Assembly (NCBI RefSeq): GCF_014205635.1
Contig: NZ_JACIIV010000006.1
Coordinates: forward strand, 1 to 64,000
DNA length: 64,000 nucleotides
Direction of reading: 5' to 3'
Origin: Polymorphobacter multimanifer
GTDB lineage: Bacteria > Pseudomonadota > Alphaproteobacteria > Sphingomonadales > Sphingomonadaceae
Of this stretch, positions 1 to 9,388 are shown piece after piece (within the stretch, counting starts at the first letter, position 1; each line of letters opens with the position of its first letter). Position numbers and translations under genes: made by a program. The notes under the pieces are model-generated. The model was given only the letters and a program-made list of their open reading frames with translations, did not search any database and had not been told where the DNA came from.

Positions 1-210
1 CCGATCGAGCGCCTCAACGGCGAGATCAAGCGGCGAACCAATGTCGTCGGCATCTTTCCCAACGAGGACGCCATCACCCGCCTCGTCGGCGCCATCCTGC
101 TCGAACAAAACGACGAATGGGCTGTCCAGCGCGCCCGCTACATGACACTGGAAAGTGTGTCGCAAATGAGCGATGATCGCACCGTCACGCTGTCATCCAT
201 GGCAGCATGA
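1..210 (+). mobile_element. IS256-family transposase, C-terminal end (partial)
   Basis: The open reading frame enters from the left edge and ends at TGA 208-210, giving 69 residues. They contain [17 protein letters not shown] and a following [14 protein letters not shown] stretch, both characteristic of the C-terminus of IS256/mutator-type DDE transposases. The catalytic residues lie outside the window, so activity cannot be judged. The element ends just upstream of a TonB receptor gene and may affect its promoter. Confidence 0.85.
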
Positions 211-253
211 TCAACCCGGCCAAGCCGGAGATCAAAGCGGCGAGACCGCGAAC

Positions 254-280
254 CTACACCACGCTGTGGGACACGATCGA
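254..280 (+). repeat. Possible right terminal repeat of the IS256-family element
   Basis: About 45 bases after the transposase stop lies CTACACCACG followed by CTGTGGGACACGATC. This resembles, from memory, right ends of IS256-family elements in alphaproteobacteria. The left end is outside the window, so the inverted-repeat match and the target duplication cannot be tested. Confidence 0.3.
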
Positions 281-460
281 CCGCAAGGCGCACCGATCAT
301 TTGATGGCGCGTGCACAGCGCCGCGCCGCCACTTGGGCGCATTGGCACGACCCGGTCATGCACCCCGACGCGACAGCGTTTTTCTGGTTGCCGGTCGCTG
401 GCTCAAGCGGCGACCGGCGCCGCCTGCGACACTCTGCCGCAGCGCAATGGTGACACATGT

Positions 461-477
461 GTGACAGCTTCTGTCAC
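461..477. promoter_or_regulatory. Perfect inverted repeat upstream of TonB receptor
   Basis: GTGACAG-CTT-CTGTCAC is a perfect 7-bp inverted repeat. It lies about 90 bases before the receptor start and is followed by an A-rich stretch rather than a T run. A regulator site is therefore more likely than a terminator. Confidence 0.4.
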
Positions 478-566
478 TGGGGAAGACAAAATAAAAATAA
501 AATTGCGTAATAAAGGTTGTCAGTAGTCTTTTAGTACCTTTCTTCTTTTTTTTGGGGGCCCTGAAT

Positions 567-3500
567 ATGGTGATAGCGCTTGGTTGCGTGGGTAAATCCG
601 CGCGCCTCATGGGTGTGAGTTTCTGGGCGCTGGCAGCGGGGGCTGTGCAGGCGCAGGTTGTACAGGCGCAGGTTGTGCAGGCGCAGACAGCAGTGACGAC
701 GGCAGCGGCGGCCGAGCCGGCCGGCATCGGCGAAGAGATCATCGTCACGGGTTCGCAGATCAGGGGCGGCAAGAACACGGGTGCGACCCCGCTCAGCATC
801 ATCGGGGTCGAGCAGATCCAGGCCGTGGCCGCGGTGTCGGGCGCGGATCTTTATCGTTCGATCCCGCAGCTGGGTGCGGTGACCTTCAACGAGCAGGTGC
901 TGGGTGGCGGCAACGCCAATGCGGCGCGCGGTGACGTGTCCACGGTCAGCCTTCGTGGTCTGGGGCAGGGAAACACCCTGCTCATGATCAACGGTCGTCG
1001 TACCGTTCTGCACCCGACCTCGCAGGCCATCACCGGCGTGATCGATTCGGGGGTGCCGACGTTCGGGTACAATTCCAACACCATTCCAGTCGGCGCGGTC
1101 AGCCGGGTTGAAGTGCTGCTCGATGGTGCTGCGGCGCTGTACGGATCGGACGCGGTGGCCGGTGTCGTCAACAACGTGCTGAGATCCGACTTCAAGGGGC
1201 TGAAGATCGATGGCCAATATGGCGGTGCGGAGGGCACCAGCTTGCGGGAATGGCAAGTCAATGCGCTGGCCGGCACCGATTTCAACGAAGGCCGGGGCAA
1301 TATCTCGCTGTTTGTCGGCTATGCGCAAAAGTCCAAGCTGTTCCTGCGGGACCAGTCGTACACGGCAAATCTCGACCGCCGGCCGCTTGTGGCGGGCACG
1401 CCATTTGCCAACAATGCCGCGTTCAACGGTACGGCGACCGGGGCGCCCTGGGGCACGTTTCGCGCGTCGGGTGCGGGTATCCTGACCACCAACGGCACGC
1501 CGCTGACAAACGCCTCGCGGCAGTTCCACACCCAGCCGACCACAAACCCGGGCTGCCGGGTCGGAACCGCCACGACGGGAGCCTGCTATGATGATGGCGT
1601 GGGCACGACCGAGATGGCCAATGTCGACGCCAATCTCCGCTTCGATTCGGCGCTGACCTTTCCGGACATCACCACCCAGCCTTCGGTGCGGCGTATCAAC
1701 GCCTTCTCGTTCCTCAACTATGAGCTGACCGACAATCTCGATTTCTTCGGCGAGGTCGGCTTCTACCGCGGCAAGACCGCATCGACGGTCAGCTCGCTCG
1801 GCTCGCTTGCAAACATCCCGATCACGGTGTCCCCCACCGCGTTCTGGAACCCGCTGGGCGCTGTCGGCTCACCCAACCGGCTGCCGGGGCTGAACATTCC
1901 CGATGCCGGGCTGCCGGTGACGATCGTCAGCCTCAACTATGTCGATGCCGGAACCCGCGAAGTCGTGGTGACCAATTACCAGTATCGCTTCCTGGCCGGG
2001 CTGAAGGGCAACTTCGGCAACTGGAACTGGGAATCGGCTGGCCTTTATACATGGGCGACCGCCGCCGACGCTTCGGAAGGGCTCTCCAACACGGCATTGC
2101 AGGCGGCGATCAACCGGACCACGCCTGACGCCTATAATCCGTTCAACGGCGGCAATCTGACGACGCCGAACATCGGCGACGGGGTGGCCAACCCGCAGGC
2201 CACGATCGACAGCTTCAAGATCGTGGCGACGCGGGCCACCAAGACAACGCTGGGGCTGTGGGATCTGCGCATTTCGAACAACAAGCTGTTCGAGATCTGG
2301 GGTGGCAACAGCATCGGGATTGCGGCCGGGATCGAGTATCGGCGCGAGACCTACAGCGACAATCGCGACGCGCGGCAGGGTGGCATTCGTGGTGTGGATA
2401 TCACCTACACCGATTCCGTGACGGGCGTTTTCCTTGGCTCCGACTTGACCGGCGCCAGCCCGAGCCCGGACGTGGCCGGAGAACGCAATGTGAAATCGGC
2501 CTATGCCGAATTGGCCATTCCGTTGATCAATCCCGACATGGAAATCCCCATGTTCCGCTCGTTGGACCTGCAGGCGGCGGGGCGTTATGAGAATTACAGC
2601 GACGTCGGCAGCGTGGCGCGGCCGAAGTTTGCCGGCTCGTGGGAAGTGACCGAGGGGCTGAAGTTCCGCGGATCCTGGTCGCAGGGCTTCCGGGCACCTA
2701 ACCTCGAGGTCATCAACACCGCCACGCTCGACCGGGTGAATGGCGGGATCGAGTACACGCTCTGCGAAGCCGACCTTCGTGCCCGACGGATCACGAGTTT
2801 TGCCACATGCAACCGCCCGGTTTCGGTGCTGCGGCGCAGCGGCGGCAACCCGAACCTCGATCCCGAGGAATCGACCAGCTGGAACATCGGCGTGGTGCTG
2901 GCACCGCCGATGCCCGATGGCTGGGGAAACCTGACGCTGACGGTCGATCGTTGGCAGATCAAGCAGAAGAATGTCGTCGGGTTGTTCGATTTCCAGAACG
3001 GTCTCAACCTCGACTATCTGCTTCGCGTGGGCGGCAGCAGCAACCCCAATGTCAATCGCCAGGCGCCGACGGCGGATGATATTGCTGCAGTGGCCGGTAC
3101 CGGGCTGGCGCCGGTGGGCCTGCTCAACTTCGTCGTGGCGAACTTCGAGAATCTGCAGCCGGTGACGGTGAACGGTATCGACTTCAGTATCGATTATCAG
3201 CTGCGCACCGCTACGGTCGGCAACTTCACGGTCAATCTGACTGCATCCAAGCTGATCAACTATCTGGTTGTGGCGCCGCCTCCGGTGCAGGCGCTGCTCG
3301 ATGCGCAGAGGGCCGGGCAGATCAATGCCGGCGTGCCGATCCTCGGCGGCGGCGATGTGGTGGGCATCGATGGCCAGCCGCGCTGGCGCCTTGCGGCGAA
3401 CGTCACCTGGTCGATGGGGGCGTTCTCGGTCGGGGCGTTCACGCAGTTCATCGATGATGTGGTGCAGAATGCGGTGCGTGATGCCAACGCCAATCCGTTC

Positions 3501-3701
3501 CTCGTCAAGGGCCAGACGACGGTCAATTTGTTCCTGCGCTATGCGTTCGAGAACGAAGGCTGGCTGAAGGGCACGGCGATCACCGTCGGTGCGCGAAACC
3601 TCTTCGACAAGAACCCGCCGCTGGCCTCCACCGGCTATCTGTCGAACCTGTATGTACCCCAGGCGCGCTACTGGTATACCAACGTCTCCAAGACCTTCTG
3701 A
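567..3701 (+). CDS. TonB-dependent outer-membrane receptor
   Basis: This is an outer-membrane beta-barrel for active uptake of a substrate, energised by TonB. A signal peptide ends near AGAVQAQ. The plug domain begins with EEIIVTGSQI and contains SLRGLGQGNTLLMINGRR. The last residues are NVSKTF, the aromatic C-terminus typical of outer-membrane barrels. Length is about 1,044 residues, within the large sphingomonad receptor class. ATG 567 is preferred because a G-rich stretch sits 8-9 bases upstream; an in-frame TTG lies at 552. Three 15-base repeats at 645-689 encode VQAQV-VQAQV-VQAQT at the cleavage region. The substrate is unknown; the following peptidase-like genes suggest peptides. Confidence 0.93.
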   Translation: MVIALGCVGKSARLMGVSFWALAAGAVQAQVVQAQVVQAQTAVTTAAAAEPAGIGEEIIVTGSQIRGGKNTGATPLSIIGVEQIQAVAAVSGADLYRSIPQLGAVTFNEQVLGGGNANAARGDVSTVSLRGLGQGNTLLMINGRRTVLHPTSQAITGVIDSGVPTFGYNSNTIPVGAVSRVEVLLDGAAALYGSDAVAGVVNNVLRSDFKGLKIDGQYGGAEGTSLREWQVNALAGTDFNEGRGNISLFVGYAQKSKLFLRDQSYTANLDRRPLVAGTPFANNAAFNGTATGAPWGTFRASGAGILTTNGTPLTNASRQFHTQPTTNPGCRVGTATTGACYDDGVGTTEMANVDANLRFDSALTFPDITTQPSVRRINAFSFLNYELTDNLDFFGEVGFYRGKTASTVSSLGSLANIPITVSPTAFWNPLGAVGSPNRLPGLNIPDAGLPVTIVSLNYVDAGTREVVVTNYQYRFLAGLKGNFGNWNWESAGLYTWATAADASEGLSNTALQAAINRTTPDAYNPFNGGNLTTPNIGDGVANPQATIDSFKIVATRATKTTLGLWDLRISNNKLFEIWGGNSIGIAAGIEYRRETYSDNRDARQGGIRGVDITYTDSVTGVFLGSDLTGASPSPDVAGERNVKSAYAELAIPLINPDMEIPMFRSLDLQAAGRYENYSDVGSVARPKFAGSWEVTEGLKFRGSWSQGFRAPNLEVINTATLDRVNGGIEYTLCEADLRARRITSFATCNRPVSVLRRSGGNPNLDPEESTSWNIGVVLAPPMPDGWGNLTLTVDRWQIKQKNVVGLFDFQNGLNLDYLLRVGGSSNPNVNRQAPTADDIAAVAGTGLAPVGLLNFVVANFENLQPVTVNGIDFSIDYQLRTATVGNFTVNLTASKLINYLVVAPPPVQALLDAQRAGQINAGVPILGGGDVVGIDGQPRWRLAANVTWSMGAFSVGAFTQFIDDVVQNAVRDANANPFLVKGQTTVNLFLRYAFENEGWLKGTAITVGARNLFDKNPPLASTGYLSNLYVPQARYWYTNVSKTF
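645..689 (+). repeat. Three tandem 15-bp repeats at the signal-peptide junction
   Basis: Three near-identical 15-base units (GTRCAGGCGCAGGTT-like) encode VQAQV, VQAQV and VQAQT. They are in frame, so gain or loss of a unit keeps the reading frame. Confidence 0.85.
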
Positions 3702-3751
3702 TGATGCCGGCAGGCGACGCGATGCGTCGCCTGCCGCATGAGGACAAACAC

Positions 3752-5659
3752 ATGACCAACAGGCAGGATGACGCGCAGGGGCAGCTGAGCCGGCGCGAAA
3801 TGGCAGCATTGGCGCTGGGCGGCGCTGCCATGGTGGCCGTCACCGGCCCGGCGGCGGCCCAGACGGCAGCCCAGACGGCGGCAACACCCGTGCAGCGCGC
3901 CCCCGCGATCGAGCCGACGCGGCTGGTGAGTGCGGGCGAGACGCTGCGGCCCGAGATCGTCGGGGATTTCGGGATTGTCGCCGCTGGGCGGCACTATGCG
4001 GTCGCGGCGGGGATTCGGATGCTGATGGCGGGCGGCAACGCCACCGATGCAGGGGTGGCGGCGGTGTTCGCGGCGGCCGTGACCGAGATTTCGCACTTCG
4101 GCTTCGGCGGTGAGGCGCCGACGATCATCCATGATGTGGCGACGAAGAAGACCAGCGTCATCAGCGGTCAGGGCCCGGCACCCGGGCTGGCAACGCCGGA
4201 CAAGTTTGCGGCCCAGGGCGTGATCCCGGGCAATGGGCCGAACGGCGGGACGATCCCGGCGGTGGTCGATGCGATGGCGCTGGCGTTGCAGCTCAATGGC
4301 ACGATGACGCTGGACGCGGTGATGGCGCCGGCCATCGAGCTGGCGGACGGGTTCGTGATGTACAACTTCCTCGCCGAAGTGTTCGAGAGCCAGCAAAAGG
4401 CGACGTCGAAATACAAGACGGCCTATGACACCTATTATCCGGGCGGTGCGCTGCCGAAGACGGGCGAGATCTTCCGCCAGCCCAACCTCGCGCGGACGAT
4501 GCGGACTGTCGCGGACGCCTGCAAGGCGGCGACGGCGCGCGGTGTGGATCGCAAGGCGGCGATCCAGGCGGGGCGCGACGCGTTTTACAAGGGCGACATC
4601 GCGCGGCGGATCGGGGCGGCGATGGAGGCCGATGGCGGGCTGATGCGCTATGACGACCTGGCGCGCTACAAGGGCAAGGTCGAGGCGCCGGCGATGACGA
4701 GCGTGTTCGGCTATGAGGTGTGCAAGGGCGGTTTCTGGAGCCAGGGGCCGGCGATGCTGATGGCGATGAACATCGCCGAGGCGGCGGGCATCGGCAGCAT
4801 GGTGCCGGGGTCGGACGCCTATCTCCACACCGTCGCGGAGGCGATCAAGCTGGCCTTCGATGACCGCAACATGTTCTTCGGCGATCCGGACTTTGCGACC
4901 GTGCCGACGAAGGGCCTGCTCTCCAAGGCCTATGCCGCCGAGCGGGCGAAGCTGATCGGGCCGATGGCCTCGCTGGAGCATCGCTTCGGCAACCCCTGGG
5001 CCCATGAAGGCCGGGCCCGGACCACGCCGGCGTTCACGCCGCACATGCTGGCGCGCAAGGGCGGGCCAAGCGCCGACACCACCGCGATCGAGGTGGTGGA
5101 CAAGGCCGGCAACCTGTTCAGTTGCACGCCAAGCTCGGGCTGGCTGCTCGGCGGCGCCTATATCGCAGGCGATACCGGCGTGCCGATGAGCAACCGGCTG
5201 ACGATCTTCGACCTCGATCCGACCAGCCCCAACGTCATCGCCCCCTACAAGCGGCCGCGCACGACGCTGAGCCCGAGCATGGTGCTGAAGGACGGCGCAC
5301 CGTTTCTGGCGATCGGCACGCCAGGCGGAGACAATCAGGACCAGCAGATCATGAATGTGCTGCTGCGCGTTCTTGCCTTCGGCCAGCCGCTGCAAGCCGC
5401 AATCGAGGCGCCGCGCATCAACTCGAACCACTTCCACGGCTCCTTCGCGGTGAAGAAGGATGAGCCCGGCGTGCTCGAAATCGAGGACCGCGTTCCGGCC
5501 GACGTGCGCGCCGCGCTGACGGCGCGCGGCCACAAGCTCGATGTGCTGGGGCCGTTCGGCGTGTCCACGGGCATCGTCGCCGTGGGCGTGGTGCCGGGGC
5601 CGGGGACGCTGCGCGGCGGGGCGGACGTGCGCCGCGAACGCTATGTGATGGGCTGGTAG
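3752..5659 (+). CDS. Gamma-glutamyltransferase family protein
   Basis: This is an N-terminal-nucleophile hydrolase of the gamma-glutamyltranspeptidase family, which cleaves gamma-glutamyl amides such as glutathione after autoprocessing. ATG 3752 is chosen because AGGA lies 7 bases upstream; the frame also opens at 3701, overlapping the receptor stop. An SRREM...LALGGAAM stretch looks like a Tat-type signal peptide ending near PAAAQ. The DTTAIEVVDK motif gives Thr443 as the presumed nucleophile and processing site; the usual TTH is TTA here. The GTPGGDNQ motif near the C-terminus fits the oxyanion/glycine-rich part. It directly follows the TonB receptor and is probably co-transcribed with it. 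Confidence 0.88.
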   Translation: MTNRQDDAQGQLSRREMAALALGGAAMVAVTGPAAAQTAAQTAATPVQRAPAIEPTRLVSAGETLRPEIVGDFGIVAAGRHYAVAAGIRMLMAGGNATDAGVAAVFAAAVTEISHFGFGGEAPTIIHDVATKKTSVISGQGPAPGLATPDKFAAQGVIPGNGPNGGTIPAVVDAMALALQLNGTMTLDAVMAPAIELADGFVMYNFLAEVFESQQKATSKYKTAYDTYYPGGALPKTGEIFRQPNLARTMRTVADACKAATARGVDRKAAIQAGRDAFYKGDIARRIGAAMEADGGLMRYDDLARYKGKVEAPAMTSVFGYEVCKGGFWSQGPAMLMAMNIAEAAGIGSMVPGSDAYLHTVAEAIKLAFDDRNMFFGDPDFATVPTKGLLSKAYAAERAKLIGPMASLEHRFGNPWAHEGRARTTPAFTPHMLARKGGPSADTTAIEVVDKAGNLFSCTPSSGWLLGGAYIAGDTGVPMSNRLTIFDLDPTSPNVIAPYKRPRTTLSPSMVLKDGAPFLAIGTPGGDNQDQQIMNVLLRVLAFGQPLQAAIEAPRINSNHFHGSFAVKKDEPGVLEIEDRVPADVRAALTARGHKLDVLGPFGVSTGIVAVGVVPGPGTLRGGADVRRERYVMGW

Positions 5660-5680
5660 CCGCCAGGTGAGAGGGACGGG

Positions 5681-8653
5681 ATGATGATGCGCGCTATGGG
5701 GTTGCTGGCGGTATTGCTGGCAAGTGGAGCAGCAATTGCGGCGCCGACGATGCTGCCGCCGCCCGGCGAGGCCGAGCGCATTGCATTCGATGTGAGCCAG
5801 GGCACATCGATGTCGGTCTCGGCCTCTCCCGATGGCCGGATGCTGGCGATCGATTTGCAGGGCAGCCTGTGGCTTGTGCCGGCGGCGGGGGGGCGGGCGA
5901 CGCTGATCACCGACCATTTCAACGATGCCCGCCAGCCGGCCTGGTCCCCCGATGGCAAGCGTCTGGCTTATTTCGGCTACCGCGAAGGCGGCTATGACCT
6001 GTGGACGGTCGATGCCGATGGCAGCAACCCCCGCCGGCTGACCGATGGCGCCTATGATGACCGCGAGCCGGCCTGGTCCCCGGACGGCAGGATGATCGCC
6101 TTTGCCTCGGATCGCACCGGGCCGGGGGAGGCGGCGTACAATATCTGGACGCTCGACCTGGCGAGCGGCGCCCTGAAGCAGGTGACGAACACTGCAGGCG
6201 AGGACCGGATGCCGAGCTGGTCCCCCGATGGTCGCGAGCTGGCCTATGCCAGCGCGCGCGGCGGCAAGACAGCACTTTGGGCGACGACGCTCGCCACCGG
6301 CGCCGAGCGATCGCTGCGGGCGGTGGAGGGCCAGCGGCTGGAGGCGCCGAGCTGGGGGCCGGACGGACGGCTGGCCTATGTTGCCTCGGACGCCGCGAGC
6401 AGCCGGCTGGAGATTGATGGGACGGTCGTATCGGGCAAGGAGAATGTGTTTCCGTTCCGTGTTTCATGGGCAGGCAAGGGCTTTCACTATGTGTCGGACG
6501 GGTTGATCCGGCGGCGCGATGGCGGGACGGTGAAGACCGTGCCGTTTCAGGCGCGGCTCGATGTAAGCATTCCGCGCTATGCGCGTGCGAAGCGCGATTT
6601 CGACAGCACCGCACCGCGCAAGGCGCTGGGGATCGTCAAGCCTGCCCTTTCACCCGATGCCAGCCAGCTGGCGTTCGTGGCGCTGGGGGATGTGTGGCTG
6701 GTGCCGGTGGCGGGGGGCAAGCCGGTCAATCTCACCAATGATGCAGCACTCGATGCCGATGTTGCCTGGTCCCCCGATGGCAAGTCGCTGGTCTATACCT
6801 CCGACAAGGCGGGGGGGCTGCCGCAGCTTTACATTCGTGACGTTGCGGCGGGCACCGACCGGCAGTTGACGCGGCTCGATACCCAGCCGCTGGGGGCGGC
6901 ATGGAGCCCCGATGGCACGCGCATCGCCTTCATCGATGTCGATGGCATGTGGGGCGTTGCCGGGGTGTGCTTCGTCGATGTGGCGACGGGCAAGGTCACG
7001 CGGTTGCAGGCGTCGCTCGGCCAGCCGGGCTCGCCGAGCTGGTCCGCCGACGGGAAGCATCTGGCGATTGCGCTGTCGTACAAATATTCGGCGAGTTTTC
7101 GCGAGGGCACCAACCAGCTGCTGATCATTCCGACCGATCCGGCGCAAAAGCCCTTCTGGCAGATTCCGGCCACCAATGTGTCGATGGACACGCGCGGCGG
7201 CGGCGGGCCGGCCTGGTCTCCCGATGGCACCAAGATGGCGGCGATCTATGATGGCGTGCTGAAGATCTGGCCGGTGGGAGCGGGCGGCACCACGCTGGGG
7301 CCACCGCGGAGCTATTCGTCGGAGATCGCCTATTTTCCGAGTTGGGCCGCGGATTCAAGGCACCTTACCTACCAGTCTGCGGAAAAGGTGATGCTGCTCG
7401 ACATCGAGACGGGGGTATCGCGCGAAATCCCGATCGACCTGCAATATCGGCTGCACAAGCCCGAGGGACGGACGATCGTGCGGGTGAGCGGGCTCATCGA
7501 TTCGGTGAGCGATGCGACGCAGCGGAACAAGGACATCATCATCGAGGGCAATCGCATCGTCGCCATCGAGGACAGTGATCCGGCGCGGGCGACCACGGGG
7601 CGGTTCATCGATGGCACCGGGCTGACGGCGATCCCCGGGCTCATCGAGCATCATGCCCATGCGCAGAAGGATTTCGGCGCCAATGCGCACCGCGCCTGGC
7701 TTGCCTATGGCATCACCACGCTGCGGGACCCCGGCAACCAGCCCTATGACGGGGTCGAGGACCGCGAGGCGGCGGAGGCTGGGGTTCGGGTTGGGCCGCG
7801 CGTCTATACCAACGGCCCGCTCTACGAGTGGCAGCGCGTCTATTACAAGATGGGGGTGGCGGTTTCGGGGCCAGCGCATCTGGAGCGCGAGCTCGATCGG
7901 GCACGACGGCTGAAATATGACGTGCTGAAGAGCTATGTGCGGATGCCGGACCTTTACCAGCGCCGCATCGTGGAGGCGGCGCATGCGATGGGCGTGCCCG
8001 TTACGGGGCACGAGATTTATCCTGCGGCCTATACCGGTGTGGATGCGACCGAGCATCTGGGTGCCACCAGCCGACGCGGCTACTCGCCCAAGCAGGGGCC
8101 GATGGCGATGGCCTATGAGGATGTCATCCAGTTGTTCGGCAAGAGCCGGCGGGTGCTGACGCCGACCAACTTCGGCGCGCTGATCGGCTATCTGGAGAAA
8201 ACCCCGGCGCTGAAGGACGACCCGCGGCTGTCGCTCTATCCAGGCTGGGCGCAGACGAGCGTGCGCCAGCCCAACCCGATGTTTGCGCAGCTGCGCGGTG
8301 CCAGTTTTGCCGGAGCCCTGAAATCGTTGAAGGCGATCCATGATGCCGGGGCGATGATCACCGCCGGTACGGATTCTCCGATCGCGCTCAATTTGCACGC
8401 GGAAATTGCGTCCTATGTCGATGCAGGGCTCACGCCGTTCCAGGCGTTGCAGGCGGCGACGGTGACGCCGGCGCGGGCGCTCAACCTCGATGCCGGCACG
8501 CTGGAGGCGGGGAAGCTGGCGGATATCGTGCTGGTGGCCGGCGACCCGCGTGCCGACATCGGCAACACCGTGAACACCCGGATCGTCATCAGCAACGGCC
8601 GGGTGTTCATGGTGGACGAGCTCGTCAGGATGGCGGCGCCGCCGGCACCCTGA
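5681..8653 (+). CDS. TolB-like beta-propeller/amidohydrolase fusion protein
   Basis: This is a secreted or periplasmic metal-dependent hydrolase, about 990 residues. A signal peptide (LLAVLLASGAAIAA) is followed by at least seven PD40/WD40-like repeats marked by recurring WSPDG motifs. From about residue 600 there is an amidohydrolase domain: GLIEHHAHAQ carries the HxH metal motif (His658 and His660), with later GHEIYP, DATEHLG and TAGTDSP segments. The usual end of such enzymes, LEAGKLADIVLVAGDP, is present. A GAGGGA ribosome site precedes ATG 5681. Family members are annotated as Xaa-Pro or peptide-degrading amidohydrolases, which fits the neighbouring gamma-glutamyltransferase. The substrate is not known. 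Confidence 0.88.
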   Translation: MMMRAMGLLAVLLASGAAIAAPTMLPPPGEAERIAFDVSQGTSMSVSASPDGRMLAIDLQGSLWLVPAAGGRATLITDHFNDARQPAWSPDGKRLAYFGYREGGYDLWTVDADGSNPRRLTDGAYDDREPAWSPDGRMIAFASDRTGPGEAAYNIWTLDLASGALKQVTNTAGEDRMPSWSPDGRELAYASARGGKTALWATTLATGAERSLRAVEGQRLEAPSWGPDGRLAYVASDAASSRLEIDGTVVSGKENVFPFRVSWAGKGFHYVSDGLIRRRDGGTVKTVPFQARLDVSIPRYARAKRDFDSTAPRKALGIVKPALSPDASQLAFVALGDVWLVPVAGGKPVNLTNDAALDADVAWSPDGKSLVYTSDKAGGLPQLYIRDVAAGTDRQLTRLDTQPLGAAWSPDGTRIAFIDVDGMWGVAGVCFVDVATGKVTRLQASLGQPGSPSWSADGKHLAIALSYKYSASFREGTNQLLIIPTDPAQKPFWQIPATNVSMDTRGGGGPAWSPDGTKMAAIYDGVLKIWPVGAGGTTLGPPRSYSSEIAYFPSWAADSRHLTYQSAEKVMLLDIETGVSREIPIDLQYRLHKPEGRTIVRVSGLIDSVSDATQRNKDIIIEGNRIVAIEDSDPARATTGRFIDGTGLTAIPGLIEHHAHAQKDFGANAHRAWLAYGITTLRDPGNQPYDGVEDREAAEAGVRVGPRVYTNGPLYEWQRVYYKMGVAVSGPAHLERELDRARRLKYDVLKSYVRMPDLYQRRIVEAAHAMGVPVTGHEIYPAAYTGVDATEHLGATSRRGYSPKQGPMAMAYEDVIQLFGKSRRVLTPTNFGALIGYLEKTPALKDDPRLSLYPGWAQTSVRQPNPMFAQLRGASFAGALKSLKAIHDAGAMITAGTDSPIALNLHAEIASYVDAGLTPFQALQAATVTPARALNLDAGTLEAGKLADIVLVAGDPRADIGNTVNTRIVISNGRVFMVDELVRMAAPPAP

Positions 8654-8660
8654 GCGAGGG

Positions 8661-9317
8661 TCAGGCAGCCGGCGCGGTCTCGGGCATGTCGGCCAGCATG
8701 GTGCGGTGCGATTCGACCTTGGGCAGCGTCTCGCGGGCAAAGGTGGAGAGGCCGTCGGGCGCATCGCTGCGGTTGCTCATGGCGCGGTGGAGGTTGGCGG
8801 CCTCGGTGTGGGCAGCGAGCTGCTGCTGGCGGTAGAGGCGATCGAAGCTGCCATCATTGGACTGGCTCGCCGCCTGGAGCGCCTCGATTTGCTGGGCGTG
8901 GCGCGGGATCATGTCGGTGGGCAGGGGCAGCTGTGCCGCACTGGCGATCGGCGTGAGCTGGGCGGTGGTCGCCTCATGATCGATGATCATCTGCTGGGCG
9001 AAGGCGCGCAGGCCGACATCGCGGCTGTGCTGGAGGGCGAGACGGCTCGATTCGATCTCGTACTTGTCCCCGGAGGCGGCGTTGGTGACATAGGTTGCCG
9101 GGGTGATGGCGGCATCGGCGGTGGTGTCGGTGGTGGTGACGCCGTTGACCGTTGCCGTGGTGCCCGCATCGGTGGTGGTCACGTCGACATCGGTCGCGCC
9201 GGTGCGGTTGGGATCGCTGCCATCGCTGGTACCGCCGCATGCGGCGAGGGTGAACGCCGAGGCGAGAAGCAGGGCGATGCGCGCCTTGGGCGCTGGACGG
9301 TGGGGGGTGGTGGTCAT
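8661..9317 (-). CDS. DUF4142 lipoprotein
   Basis: The N-terminus has a lipobox (LLASAFTLAAC) and a long Thr/Asp/Ala-rich linker, so it is probably anchored in a membrane. The rest is the four-helix DUF4142 domain, seen in SRLALQHSRDVGLRAFAQQMIIDHE, a ferritin-like bundle without a clear metal site. Family members are secreted proteins of unknown function in proteobacteria, often stress-associated. It converges on the amidohydrolase gene, leaving only a few bases between stops. Confidence 0.85.
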   Translation of the reverse strand: MTTTPHRPAPKARIALLLASAFTLAACGGTSDGSDPNRTGATDVDVTTTDAGTTATVNGVTTTDTTADAAITPATYVTNAASGDKYEIESSRLALQHSRDVGLRAFAQQMIIDHEATTAQLTPIASAAQLPLPTDMIPRHAQQIEALQAASQSNDGSFDRLYRQQQLAAHTEAANLHRAMSNRSDAPDGLSTFARETLPKVESHRTMLADMPETAPAA

Positions 9318-9388
9318 CGGATGTGCCTTTTCGGAAGGACGGGGTGTTGCGATTCAATCCGATGTCGGCAAAACGGTTCCTTGGGCGA

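Larger units (their letters stand above)
211..566. other. Non-coding gap between IS end and TonB receptor
   Basis: No convincing gene is seen. The gap holds the presumed IS right end, a perfect inverted repeat at 461-477, an A-rich stretch at 485-505 and a T8-G5 tract at 546-558 just before the receptor start. An 85-residue open frame at 207-464 has low-complexity, arginine-rich sequence and is not called. Confidence 0.6.

Noticed and set aside
207-464. An 85-residue frame after the transposase.
   Set aside because: It overlaps the presumed IS end, has no ribosome site of note and shows no recognisable domain.
1869-5917. Long reverse-strand frames opposite the TonB receptor and the gamma-glutamyltransferase-like gene.
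   Set aside because: They show arginine- and histidine-rich shadow composition with no motifs, while the forward genes have clear family motifs.
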